This document shows, in pieces, positions 34,893-42,950 of a stretch of DNA of 64,000 nt. How positions within the stretch are numbered: the first letter of the stretch is position 1; each line of letters opens with the position of its first letter. Below the pieces are notes generated by a model, which saw only the letters and a list, made by a program, of their open reading frames with translations, made no database searches and was not told the DNA's origin. The DNA lies in contig NZ_WQBE01000001.1 of assembly GCF_013032005.1 (NCBI RefSeq), positions 310,001-374,000 on the forward strand. The letters are read 5' to 3'. Position numbers and translations under genes: made by a program. Source of the DNA: Ruegeria atlantica (lineage in GTDB: Bacteria; Pseudomonadota; Alphaproteobacteria; Rhodobacterales; Rhodobacteraceae).

Positions 34893-35936
34893 TTGAAAAT
34901 CACATCCAACCCTCATCGCGGCGGCCAGAAACTGATCGAGGCCGCACCGTACCCTTCGACCAATGTCGCGCGCGCGTCAGAATTGATCGCACGCTGCCTG
35001 TCGGACAAAGAAACGCCTCTGACCGAAGTGAAGGGGTTGGCCGATGTCGCACACCTGTGGGCAAAGGATGAACGTGGTCGGATGGATCTGGGGTCGTTCA
35101 AAGCCTTGGGTGCGGCCTATGTCATCGCGCGCCATGCGGCGGTTATCGCGGAAAACCCGGACGCCTCGACACTGGCGGGTCGGACCTATGTCACCGCCAG
35201 TGCAGGCAATCACGGCCTAAGCGTCGCGTCCGGTGCGAGCCGTTTCGGGGCCAATTCTGTCGTTTATATCGCAGACACCGTACCCGAAAGTTTTGCCGAA
35301 CGCCTGCGCGCTCAGGGTGCTGATGTTGTGCGCGAGGGCGTGGACTATGCCGCCAGCATGGAGGCCGCAAGTAAAGCAGCGCAGGATAACGGATGGATAT
35401 TGCTGTCGGACAGTTCGTGGGAGGGGTATTACGAACTGCCGCATACTCTGATGGAGGGGTACCTGCAGATGGCCGCCGAAGCTGTGCGCCAATGCCCGCA
35501 AGTGCCGACCCATATCATGTTGCAGGCCGGTGTTGGTGGTTTGGCCGGAGCGGCCGCAGCCTATATGAGGACGGCTTGGGGGCAAGAACCTCAGATCATC
35601 GTTGTCGAACCTGATGCAGCTCCGGCCTTGCAGGCCAGTATCGAGGCTGGCGCCTGCGTGTTCGCCGATGGCCCTGACAGCGTCATGGGGCGTCTCGATT
35701 GCAAGGAACCGTCTCTGATTGCCTTGAACGGATTGGCCAGAGATGCCGACAGTTTCCTGACCCTGACCGATGAGCAGGTGACTGAACATCTTCCCGCAAT
35801 GGCCGATGCTGGCATCGCTACAACGGCTTCGGGCGGGGCGGGGGTTGCCGCCGTGATGAATGCCGATGCGCGGGCGGGTCTGGGCATCGAGCCAAATGCT
35901 CGTGTTCTGTGCATTATCTCAGAGATTGCCGAATGA
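34893..35936 (+). CDS. Diaminopropionate ammonia-lyase-like PLP enzyme
   Basis: A fold-type II PLP enzyme with the lysine in DLGSFKALGAAYVIAR (Lys70), TASAGNHGLSVASGA as the substrate loop and LQAGVGGLAGAAAAYM as the phosphate loop. Overall it resembles DpaL, which deaminates 2,3-diaminopropionate. No ATG suits the N-terminus. TTG 34893 is chosen because AGGAAAG lies eight bases upstream and it gives 347 residues starting just before YPSTN; the frame stays open upstream into the doeA region. EutB in ectoine clusters is a related PLP protein, so a role in hydroxyectoine or diamino-acid catabolism is possible. Its stop overlaps the next start (ATGA at 35933). Confidence 0.75.
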   Translation: MKITSNPHRGGQKLIEAAPYPSTNVARASELIARCLSDKETPLTEVKGLADVAHLWAKDERGRMDLGSFKALGAAYVIARHAAVIAENPDASTLAGRTYVTASAGNHGLSVASGASRFGANSVVYIADTVPESFAERLRAQGADVVREGVDYAASMEAASKAAQDNGWILLSDSSWEGYYELPHTLMEGYLQMAAEAVRQCPQVPTHIMLQAGVGGLAGAAAAYMRTAWGQEPQIIVVEPDAAPALQASIEAGACVFADGPDSVMGRLDCKEPSLIALNGLARDADSFLTLTDEQVTEHLPAMADAGIATTASGGAGVAAVMNADARAGLGIEPNARVLCIISEIAE

Positions 35937-37078
35937 GGGGCTTTGAAGCGTCCGAATTCCAGTCGCGGACCGAGCGTGCGCAACATCGGATGGCGCAAGA
36001 GGGGCTGTCGGCGCTGTTGCTGACCACAGAACCCGAGGTTCGCTATTTTACAGGGTATCTGACCCGGTTTTGGGAAAGCCCGACGCGCCCGTGGTACCTG
36101 ATCGTGCCTGCAACTGGCAAACCGATCGCCGTCATCCCATCGATCGGGGCGGCATTGATGGCGACAACCTGGATCGAAGACATTCGCACCTGGAGCGCGC
36201 CGGACTTGACCGACGATGGTGTTAGCCTGCTGGCCGACGCTTTGTTCGAAATCTGCCCTGCAGATGCGGTAATCGGTCTGCCGGATGGTCACGAAACCCA
36301 TGTTCGCATGCCTTTGGCCGATCTTAACAGGTTGCAGGAAAGGTTGGGTTCCCGTCGTCTGGGCAGTGACGAAGGTATTCTCCGTGCGCTGCGGATGGTG
36401 AAATCCGAGGCAGAGATTGCCAAGATCGAAACCGCCTGCGCAATCGGGGGCAGGGCCTTTCAACGCGTGCCCGAGATCGCCGCTGAAGATGTTGCTTTGG
36501 ACGAGGTGTTCCGCCGTTTTCAGATGCTGTGCCTTGAGGAAGGCGCGGATTGGGTGCCGTATCTGGCTGGCGGGGCCGAGCAGGGCGGGTATGCCGATGT
36601 GATTTCTCCAGCCCGTCCAACCGCATTGGTGCCGGGGGATGTTTTAATGCTGGACACGGGCTTGGTGTGGGACGGGTATTTTTGCGATTACGACCGCAAT
36701 TGGTCGGTCGGGCAGGCGTCGGCGCAGGTGCGCGACGCTTATGCCACGTTGATCGAAGCATCAGATGCGGGGTTTGAAGCGGCACGCCCAGGCGCAACTG
36801 CAGCTGATCTGTTCCACGCAATGAACGCGATCTTGTCCCGAAACAGCGAAGACACCGGTGCAGGGAGGTTGGGACATGGCCTTGGCATGTCGTTGACGGA
36901 ATGGCCTTCTCTGATCCCATCGGATCACACGGTATTGGAACCCGGGATGGTCCTGACATTAGAGCCAGGCATCGCCGTGGGCGATAAAATACTGGTCCAC
37001 GAAGAAAATATCGTCATCACGCAAGGCGCACCGCGCTTTATCAGCCCAAGAGTCGGCGCGGAGTTGCCCCAGATATGA
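35933..37078 (+). CDS. M24 family metallopeptidase (Xaa-Pro dipeptidase-like)
   Basis: The start is ATG 35933, overlapping the previous stop. The 381-residue protein has the N-terminal creatinase-like domain (LLLTTEPEVRYFTGYLTRFW) and a complete metal-binding M24 domain. The Asp pair is in LMLDTGLVWDGYFCDYDRNW, the histidine in GHGLGMSLTEWP, and the glutamates in LTLEPGIAV and VHEENIV. Unlike the DoeA-type and creatinase proteins of this region, it retains all five dimetal ligands, so it is a true metal-dependent peptidase or amidohydrolase. The substrate is unknown. It overlaps the Asp/Glu racemase-like gene by four bases (37075-37078). Confidence 0.85.
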   Translation: MRGFEASEFQSRTERAQHRMAQEGLSALLLTTEPEVRYFTGYLTRFWESPTRPWYLIVPATGKPIAVIPSIGAALMATTWIEDIRTWSAPDLTDDGVSLLADALFEICPADAVIGLPDGHETHVRMPLADLNRLQERLGSRRLGSDEGILRALRMVKSEAEIAKIETACAIGGRAFQRVPEIAAEDVALDEVFRRFQMLCLEEGADWVPYLAGGAEQGGYADVISPARPTALVPGDVLMLDTGLVWDGYFCDYDRNWSVGQASAQVRDAYATLIEASDAGFEAARPGATAADLFHAMNAILSRNSEDTGAGRLGHGLGMSLTEWPSLIPSDHTVLEPGMVLTLEPGIAVGDKILVHEENIVITQGAPRFISPRVGAELPQI

Positions 37079-37785
37079 GCTATCTTCCCTATACGTTGGA
37101 TGCGGATGATCCAGCTGCCTCACCAATGGGTCTGATCGTTTTGCAAACGGATGAGACCATTGAGCCAGAGTTCAATGCCTATTTCGCCGATCGAACCTAT
37201 CCGATCTATGTCTCGCGTATTCCAAGTGGGACAGAGGTTACGACTGATACCTTGGCGCAAATGGAAAAGGCTTTGCCCGCAGCGGCGGATTTGCTGCCGA
37301 AAATTCGCCCCTACAAGGTGGTTGGATATGGATGCACATCCGCCAGTTCCGTCATCGGATCCGAACAGGTCGAGCGTATGGTGCAAGAGACCTGCAATAC
37401 TGCTGTGGTCACCAACCCTTTGCGTGCCGCATCGGCCTGCGCGGCGCATTTGGGAGTCTCAAAATTCGCGCTGCTGTCGCCATATATACAAGATGTGAAC
37501 GAACCATTACGTCGGGCATTCGCCGAAAACGGGGTTTCAATGGATGTTTTCGGTTCGTTCGGAGAGGCTGAAGAATCGAAAGTTGTGCGCATTTCGCGGC
37601 GCTCTGTGGTTGATGCAGCGCTCAAGCTTGGGGCTGATTCTTCGGTTGAAGCTATTTTTCTAAGCTGCACAAATCTAAGAACTTTTGATGCGATCTGTGA
37701 GATTCAGGAGCGGCTAGGAAAGCCGGTTTTGTCCAGCAATCAAAGCCTTGCGTGGCACATGCGGGAACTGAATTCGCATCAATGA
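37075..37785 (+). CDS. Asp/Glu racemase superfamily protein (maleate isomerase / EutA-like)
   Basis: The 236-residue protein belongs to the group of arylmalonate decarboxylase, maleate cis-trans isomerase and EutA. It has the two catalytic cysteine sites of the superfamily: VVGYGCTSASSVIG near residue 87 and AIFLSCTNLRTFDAI near residue 202. The N-terminal region has MGLIVLQTDETIEPEF. In ectoine utilisation clusters EutA is a member of this family. It is coupled by ATGA to the M24 gene before it and is followed after 146 bases by the ABC transporter genes. Its reaction cannot be fixed from sequence. Confidence 0.82.
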   Translation: MSYLPYTLDADDPAASPMGLIVLQTDETIEPEFNAYFADRTYPIYVSRIPSGTEVTTDTLAQMEKALPAAADLLPKIRPYKVVGYGCTSASSVIGSEQVERMVQETCNTAVVTNPLRAASACAAHLGVSKFALLSPYIQDVNEPLRRAFAENGVSMDVFGSFGEAEESKVVRISRRSVVDAALKLGADSSVEAIFLSCTNLRTFDAICEIQERLGKPVLSSNQSLAWHMRELNSHQ

Positions 37786-37931
37786 AGGGGTGACCGTATC
37801 CAAAATTGTAGTGCTTCAAATATATTTTTGGTTGCACGGCGCGCCCTGCATGTCCTTAAATGTCCCCAATGGTCTTTGAGATCCGGATAAACCGGGCAAC
37901 CAACAGACCGCACAGGGAGCCAAGTCGGTAT

Positions 37932-39023
37932 ATGTCCAATGACGCTGCGTTCGTCGAGTTTCAACGTGTCCAGAAGTCTTATGATGGTGAAATACTCGTT
38001 GTAAAAGATCTAAACCTCTCGTTGCCAAAAGGTGAGTTTCTGACAATGTTGGGCCCGTCAGGGTCTGGCAAGACAACTTGCCTGATGATGTTGGCAGGGT
38101 TTGAAACCGCCACACATGGCGAGATCATGTTGGACGGGAAACCGATCAACAATATTCCCCCGCATAAACGTGGAATCGGGATGGTGTTCCAGAACTATGC
38201 CCTGTTTCCGCACATGACGGTGGCCGAAAACCTGTCCTTTCCTTTGGAAGTGCGGAAAATGGGCAAGGATCAGCGCGAGGAAAAGGTCAAGCGCGCGCTG
38301 GATATGGTTCAGATGGGGGCCTTTGGCAGCCGCCGCCCGGCGCAGCTTTCGGGTGGTCAGCAACAGCGTATCGCCTTGGCGCGGGCGCTGGTCTTCGAAC
38401 CCGAATTGGTGCTGATGGACGAACCGCTGGGCGCGCTGGACAAACAGCTGCGCGAACATATGCAGTTTGAAATCACCCGACTGGCGCATGAGCTTGGGAT
38501 CACCACGGTCTATGTGACACACGACCAGACCGAAGCGTTGACGATGTCGGACCGTGTCGCAGTGTTTGACGATGGGCGCATTCAGCAATTGGCCCCACCC
38601 GATCTTCTGTACGAAGAACCCGAAAATAGCTTCGTTGCGCAGTTTATTGGCGAAAACAATACGTTGGAAGGCGTTGTTAAATCCATCGACGGCGATTCAT
38701 GCGTGGTGGCTTTGGACGATGGGTCTGAGATTGACGCCAAACCGGTAAACGTCCACAACCCGGGAGATCGGACCAAGGTTTCCATCCGCCCCGAACGGGT
38801 CGAGTTCAACAAAGATCGTCTGCACGCCGATGCGCATACGCTGAAGGCAACGGTCAAAGAATTCATCTATATGGGTGACGTGTTCCGCTTCCGCCTGTCT
38901 GTTGCGGGGAACGACGATTTCATCATCAAAACCCGAAACGCGCCGGATGCGGTAAAACTGCAGCCGGGCCAAGAGGTTGAAATCGGCTGGCTGGCCCATG
39001 ATTGCCGGGCGCTTGACGCCTGA
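37932..39023 (+). CDS. ABC transporter ATP-binding protein (PotA-like)
   Basis: The start is set at ATG 37932, which gives the normal N-terminus; an in-frame ATG at 37860 would add 24 unlikely residues. The 363-residue ATPase has Walker A GPSGSGKTT (41-49), the signature LSGGQQQRIALARAL, Walker B LVLMDEPLGALD, the switch YVTHDQTEA and a C-terminal TOBE domain (VSIRPERVEF). It energises uptake through the two permeases encoded downstream. The system is of the spermidine/putrescine type by family, but its neighbours suggest creatine, an ectoine derivative or another small N-compound as substrate. Confidence 0.93.
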   Translation: MSNDAAFVEFQRVQKSYDGEILVVKDLNLSLPKGEFLTMLGPSGSGKTTCLMMLAGFETATHGEIMLDGKPINNIPPHKRGIGMVFQNYALFPHMTVAENLSFPLEVRKMGKDQREEKVKRALDMVQMGAFGSRRPAQLSGGQQQRIALARALVFEPELVLMDEPLGALDKQLREHMQFEITRLAHELGITTVYVTHDQTEALTMSDRVAVFDDGRIQQLAPPDLLYEEPENSFVAQFIGENNTLEGVVKSIDGDSCVVALDDGSEIDAKPVNVHNPGDRTKVSIRPERVEFNKDRLHADAHTLKATVKEFIYMGDVFRFRLSVAGNDDFIIKTRNAPDAVKLQPGQEVEIGWLAHDCRALDA

Positions 39024-39034
39024 GCAAGGAAATA

Positions 39035-39061
39035 CCCGCGCGCTCTGCCCGGACGCGCGGG
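39035..39061 (+). terminator. Intercistronic hairpin between ATPase and binding-protein genes
   Basis: CCCGCGCG (39035-39042) pairs perfectly with CGCGCGGG (39054-39061) across an 11-base loop. No T-run follows directly. It may stop decay or attenuate transcription, helping to set binding-protein mRNA apart from that of the ATPase. Confidence 0.45.
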
Positions 39062-39070
39062 ATATCAGAT

Positions 39071-39094
39071 GATCAGGCACCCCGTGACCTGATC
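39071..39094 (+). other. Second hairpin upstream of the binding-protein gene
   Basis: GATCAGG (39071-39077) pairs perfectly with CCTGATC (39088-39094), loop ten bases. It lies 39 bases before the ATG at 39134 and is followed by an A-rich stretch, so it is a probable 5'-stabilising or promoter-proximal element for the binding-protein mRNA. Confidence 0.4.
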
Positions 39095-39133
39095 TGAAAA
39101 GCTAAAATTAACGGGAATAACAGGGAGTTAACA

Positions 39134-40231
39134 ATGAAAGTTACCAAAACCACTCTATTGGCGAGTGCGGTTGCCGCAATTGCTGGTGGCGCTATGGCCG
39201 AAGAGATGACAATCGTCTCGTGGGGCGGCGCGTATTCCAAATCGCAGTTGAAAGCGTATCACGAGCCCTATTCGGAAAAGACTGGTGTTACCATTCTGAA
39301 TGATGACAGCTCGCCCGAAGGTGTTGCTAAGCTGCGCGCTATGAACGAAGCGGGCAACGTCACGTGGGACGTTGTCGATCTTGAAGCCGCTGACAATATT
39401 CGTGCCTGCGACGAAGGTCTGATCATTGAAATCGACCCGGACGTGCATTTGGCTCCTGCGCCCGATGGGACACCTGCGTCTGAGGACTTTGGTGATCAAC
39501 TTGTCTCACCTTGCTATATTCCGACGATCGTATACTCGACAACCTTCGGCTATCGCACCGATATGGTGCCAGAAGGTGTAGAGCCTCCGACCGGAGCGTG
39601 CGATGTATTCGACCTTGAGAAGTATCCAGGCAAACGCGCACTCAACAAACGCCCAATCGCCAATATGGAATGGGCCCTGCTTTGTGATGGCGTAGCGTAC
39701 GAAGACGTATATGACACGCTTGAAACTGAAGAGGGTGTTGAACGTGCGTTGGCCAAGCTGGACACGATCAAGGACCAGACGATCTGGTGGTCGGCCGCCG
39801 CCGAGCCGGTTCAGCTTTTGGCTGATGGCGAGATCTTTATGGGGTCCACCTATAATGGCCGTCTGTTCTCGATGATTGTCGAGCAGAATCAGCCTGTTGG
39901 CATGGCTTGGGACTGGCAGATGTTTGATCTGGACGGCTGGGCGATCCCGGCTGGTCTGAGCCCTGAGCGTGAGGCACGGGCCTTGGATTACATCCGGTTC
40001 TCGTCCGATACACAGCGTCTGGCGGATCAGGCAAAATACATTTCGTATGGTCCGGCACGTAAGTCCTCGGCGCCTCTGGTCGATAAGCATGCCGATCTGG
40101 GTATCGACATGGCACCGCACATGCCGACCGATCCGCGTAACGCGAAGAACACCTTTGTGAACAACTACGAATGGTGGGCTGACTACCGCGATGATCTGGA
40201 CGCACGTTTCCAGGCCTGGCTGTCGCAGTAA
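39134..40231 (+). CDS. Periplasmic substrate-binding protein of the polyamine-type ABC system
   Basis: The 365-residue protein has a clear signal peptide (TTLLASAVAAIAGGAMA, cleavage after about residue 22). The mature start EEMTIVSWGGAYSKSQLKAY is typical of PotD-like (COG0687) binding proteins, as are WDVVDLEAADNIRACDEGLI and the C-terminal NNYEWWADYRDDLDARFQAW. It delivers its ligand to the permeases encoded at 40302 and 41582. The ATG follows CAGGGAG. Hairpins flank the gene on both sides, a common way to give binding proteins higher expression than the membrane parts. Confidence 0.93.
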   Translation: MKVTKTTLLASAVAAIAGGAMAEEMTIVSWGGAYSKSQLKAYHEPYSEKTGVTILNDDSSPEGVAKLRAMNEAGNVTWDVVDLEAADNIRACDEGLIIEIDPDVHLAPAPDGTPASEDFGDQLVSPCYIPTIVYSTTFGYRTDMVPEGVEPPTGACDVFDLEKYPGKRALNKRPIANMEWALLCDGVAYEDVYDTLETEEGVERALAKLDTIKDQTIWWSAAAEPVQLLADGEIFMGSTYNGRLFSMIVEQNQPVGMAWDWQMFDLDGWAIPAGLSPEREARALDYIRFSSDTQRLADQAKYISYGPARKSSAPLVDKHADLGIDMAPHMPTDPRNAKNTFVNNYEWWADYRDDLDARFQAWLSQ

Positions 40232-40253
40232 CCTTTCAAGTTCAAAAAAACAG

Positions 40254-40297
40254 TCAGGGGGCGGCACGCTGCCCCTTGACCCATAAAACCAAGGGGC
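40254..40297 (+). promoter_or_regulatory. Alternative RNA hairpins covering the permease ribosome-binding site
   Basis: The segment GCCCCTT (40271-40277) can pair upstream with the TCAGGGGGC region (40254-40262) or downstream with AAGGGGC (40291-40297). The downstream pairing would hide the AAGGGG Shine-Dalgarno sequence of the permease whose ATG is at 40302; the upstream one would free it. The two pairings exclude each other. Any regulatory role is an inference. Confidence 0.45.
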
Positions 40298-40301
40298 ACT
40301 G

Positions 40302-41576
40302 ATGACTGACGCAAGCCAAAACGCAGGACCGATGCTGGCCGCGGACGGAACGCCGCTCAAGCAATCTCTGGCACGTTCACTAAGACGGCAAAAGCTGCGC
40401 GCTCTGTTATTGATTGCGCCCCTTCTTCTGTTCGTTCTGTTCTCGTTCATAATTCCGATTGCGTCGATGCTATTCCGTTCGGTGGAAAACGGTATCGTGG
40501 AAAAAACGCTGCCTCTGACGGTCGTGGCGTTAGAAAATTGGGATGAAAAAAGCGGCGAACTGCCGGACGAGGCCGTCTATGACGCCTTTGTCAATGATAT
40601 GATCGTTGCGGTTGCTGAAAAGAAACACACCCGGTTGGGATCACGGTTGAACTATGAAGAACCGGGCATCTCGTCCCTGTTCCGTAAATCCGGTCGAAAA
40701 ATCCGGAAATGGGACCCTGAAGCGGATGCGCCGTTCAAAGAAAAGCTTATTGACGCGGACAAAGGATGGGGGGACGTCGAAAACTGGCGTGTGATCAAGA
40801 CCCATTCCCGAAACGTGACCCCCGGCTATTTTCTTGCAGCCGTCGATTTAAGGCTGACGCCCGACGGCGTTGCTGCGCAGCCAGAAGACAAGCAGATACT
40901 TGTAAAGCTGTTTGGCCGTACGCTGTTCATGTCCCTGATCATTACTGGGTCCTGTATCCTGTTGGCCTATCCGGTTTCCTACCTGTTGGCGAATTTGCCG
41001 ATGCGTGTTTCGAACATGCTGATGATCCTGGTGCTGTTGCCCTTCTGGACATCGCTTCTGGTGCGAACTTCGGCTTGGAAAGTGATGCTGCAACAACAAG
41101 GTGTCATTAACGAAACTCTGGTTTGGCTTGGGTTGGTCGCAGATGATGCGCGACTTGTGATCATCAACAACCAGATCGGCACGATCGTCGCGATGACGCA
41201 TATCCTGCTGCCGTTCATGATCCTGCCGATGTATTCGGTGATGCAGACGATCCCGCCGTCTTATACCCGTGCGGCCAAGTCGATGGGGGCCACCAACTGG
41301 ACTACTTTCTGGCGGATTTACTTCCCACAATCAATTCCGGGAATTGGGGCCGGTTCGATCCTCGTGTTCATTCTGGCCATTGGCTACTACATCACGCCCG
41401 AGATCGTGGGTGGTACCAAGGGTGTCTTCATCTCGAACCGGATTGCGTATCACATCTCGTCCTCGCTGAACTGGGGACTGGCTGCGGCGTTGGGGACGAT
41501 CCTGCTGGCGGTCGTCATGCTACTGTACTGGTGCTACGACAAGATCGTGGGCATCGATAACGTGAAATTGGGATAA
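40302..41576 (+). CDS. ABC transporter permease 1 (PotB-like) with large periplasmic insertion
   Basis: This 424-residue inner-membrane permease is longer than the roughly 290-residue PotB proteins. After a first membrane helix (LLLIAPLLLFVLFSFIIPIA, about residues 34-53) comes a hydrophilic stretch of about 150 residues before the conserved core of five helices begins at about 207 (TLFMSLIITGSCILLAYPVS). The EAA-type cytoplasmic loop that contacts the ATPase is RAAKSMGATNWTTFWRIYFP. The insertion presumably faces the periplasm. The gene is preceded by the alternative hairpins at 40254-40297 and followed after five bases by the second permease. Confidence 0.92.
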   Translation: MTDASQNAGPMLAADGTPLKQSLARSLRRQKLRALLLIAPLLLFVLFSFIIPIASMLFRSVENGIVEKTLPLTVVALENWDEKSGELPDEAVYDAFVNDMIVAVAEKKHTRLGSRLNYEEPGISSLFRKSGRKIRKWDPEADAPFKEKLIDADKGWGDVENWRVIKTHSRNVTPGYFLAAVDLRLTPDGVAAQPEDKQILVKLFGRTLFMSLIITGSCILLAYPVSYLLANLPMRVSNMLMILVLLPFWTSLLVRTSAWKVMLQQQGVINETLVWLGLVADDARLVIINNQIGTIVAMTHILLPFMILPMYSVMQTIPPSYTRAAKSMGATNWTTFWRIYFPQSIPGIGAGSILVFILAIGYYITPEIVGGTKGVFISNRIAYHISSSLNWGLAAALGTILLAVVMLLYWCYDKIVGIDNVKLG

Positions 41577-41581
41577 ATATC

Positions 41582-42793
41582 ATGGCAGCACTTACACCAA
41601 TATCCCGCAAGCCGTTGTCGATGGTTCTGCCCACAGTCGCCGCCGCCGGAGGTTTCCTCGGCATGTTCGTCGGGGCCGGGCAGGGCAGTGCCCTGCTGGG
41701 CATCCTGATAGGTGCCGCGCTGATGGCGGCGCTGGCCTGGGTCTATATCACGGTTCTGGACAATGAACGTGTCGCACGCTGGATCACCATTCTTGGGATG
41801 GGGGTGATCGGTTTTCTGTTCGCCGGATTCACGGGGTTGATCGTCGGCTTGCTGGCCGGTTGGTTCTTTGCCTTCTTCATCTTCTGGCTGTACGAGGGGC
41901 GCTATCGGCAAAGGCTGCTGCCCTATTTGACGGGCCAGCAGGTGTTTGGACATTACCTGTTTCGGGTTATCTGCGGCGCGATCTTCGTGTTCCTGATCAC
42001 GCCCATCCTTGTGGTTTTGCCGCTATCGTTCAACGCACAGGACTTCTTTACCTTCACGCCTGAGATGCTGCGTTTGGACCCCGAAGGCTACTCGCTCAAG
42101 CATTACCGTGATTTCTTCACCAACAATGAATGGCAGCGCAGCTTCAAAAACTCGCTGATTATCGCGCCAATCGCGACCATCATTTCGGTTTCACTGGGGA
42201 CGCTGGCTGCCATTGGTCTCAGCCAGTCGCACGTGCCCGGTCGTCGGGCGATCATGGGTATCCTGATCTCACCCATGATTGTGCCGCTGATCATTTCGGC
42301 TACGGGTATGTTCTTTTTCTACAGCGACATCGGTCGTTTCATGGAGGGAACATTGGGCATGGACAAGAACTTTGTCGGATACATCAAAGTTGTTCTGGCT
42401 CATGCGGTTCTGGGTATTCCGTTCGTTATCATTACGGTGACGGCGACGTTGGTCGGGTTTGACCGATCCCTGACTCGGGCCGCGGCGAATATGGGGGCAG
42501 GGCCAGTACGGACCTTCTTCAAAATCCAGATGCCGCTGATCTTGCCGGGCGTAATCTCGGGTGGCTTGTTCGCCTTCATCACGTCGTTTGATGAGGTTGT
42601 TGTGGTTCTGTTCGTCGGTTCGGCCAGTCAGAAAACGTTGCCCTGGCAGATGTTCACTGGCCTGCGCGAGCAGATCAGCCCGACCATTCTGGCGGTTGCG
42701 ACCATTCTTGTTGTGATCTCGATCGCGCTGTTGACTACGGTCGAACTGCTGCGGCGTCGGTCTGAACGCTTGCGGGGTCTCAGCCCGGCTTGA
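41582..42793 (+). CDS. ABC transporter permease 2 (PotC-like)
   Basis: The 403-residue inner-membrane protein has three extra N-terminal hydrophobic segments (about residues 17-110) before the normal permease core, which starts near residue 125 with FRVICGAIFVFLITPILVVL. The ATPase-contact loop is RAAANMGAGPVRTFFKIQMP, and SFDEVVVVLFVG is conserved in PotC-type permeases. It is expected to pair with permease 1. The extra helices are shared with some roseobacter relatives, as I recall, and have no known function. The creatinase gene follows after 157 bases. Confidence 0.92.
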   Translation: MAALTPISRKPLSMVLPTVAAAGGFLGMFVGAGQGSALLGILIGAALMAALAWVYITVLDNERVARWITILGMGVIGFLFAGFTGLIVGLLAGWFFAFFIFWLYEGRYRQRLLPYLTGQQVFGHYLFRVICGAIFVFLITPILVVLPLSFNAQDFFTFTPEMLRLDPEGYSLKHYRDFFTNNEWQRSFKNSLIIAPIATIISVSLGTLAAIGLSQSHVPGRRAIMGILISPMIVPLIISATGMFFFYSDIGRFMEGTLGMDKNFVGYIKVVLAHAVLGIPFVIITVTATLVGFDRSLTRAAANMGAGPVRTFFKIQMPLILPGVISGGLFAFITSFDEVVVVLFVGSASQKTLPWQMFTGLREQISPTILAVATILVVISIALLTTVELLRRRSERLRGLSPA

Positions 42794-42950
42794 CGCGACT
42801 CGAAAGCTGATTTAGCGATTTCACCATGAACCTCGGTCACGATGGCGTCGTGACGCAACGCGGGGTGCATGGCTCTCGGTTCCCGAGGCCGCTTGTCCTG
42901 AACGCCGGGACTTGTGGCCGGGCTTTGCCTGTCCGGCATTGAGGAGAGAG

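Noticed and set aside
35933-37078. DddP-type DMSP lyase among the M24 proteins
   Set aside because: The protein is shorter than DddP and shows ordinary metal-peptidase motifs; the three M24 proteins fit DoeA, a metallopeptidase and creatinase better.
39506-40450. Minus-strand open frame opposite the binding-protein gene
   Set aside because: The plus-strand gene has a signal peptide and clear family sequence; the antisense product is rich in Arg, Cys and Pro without domains.
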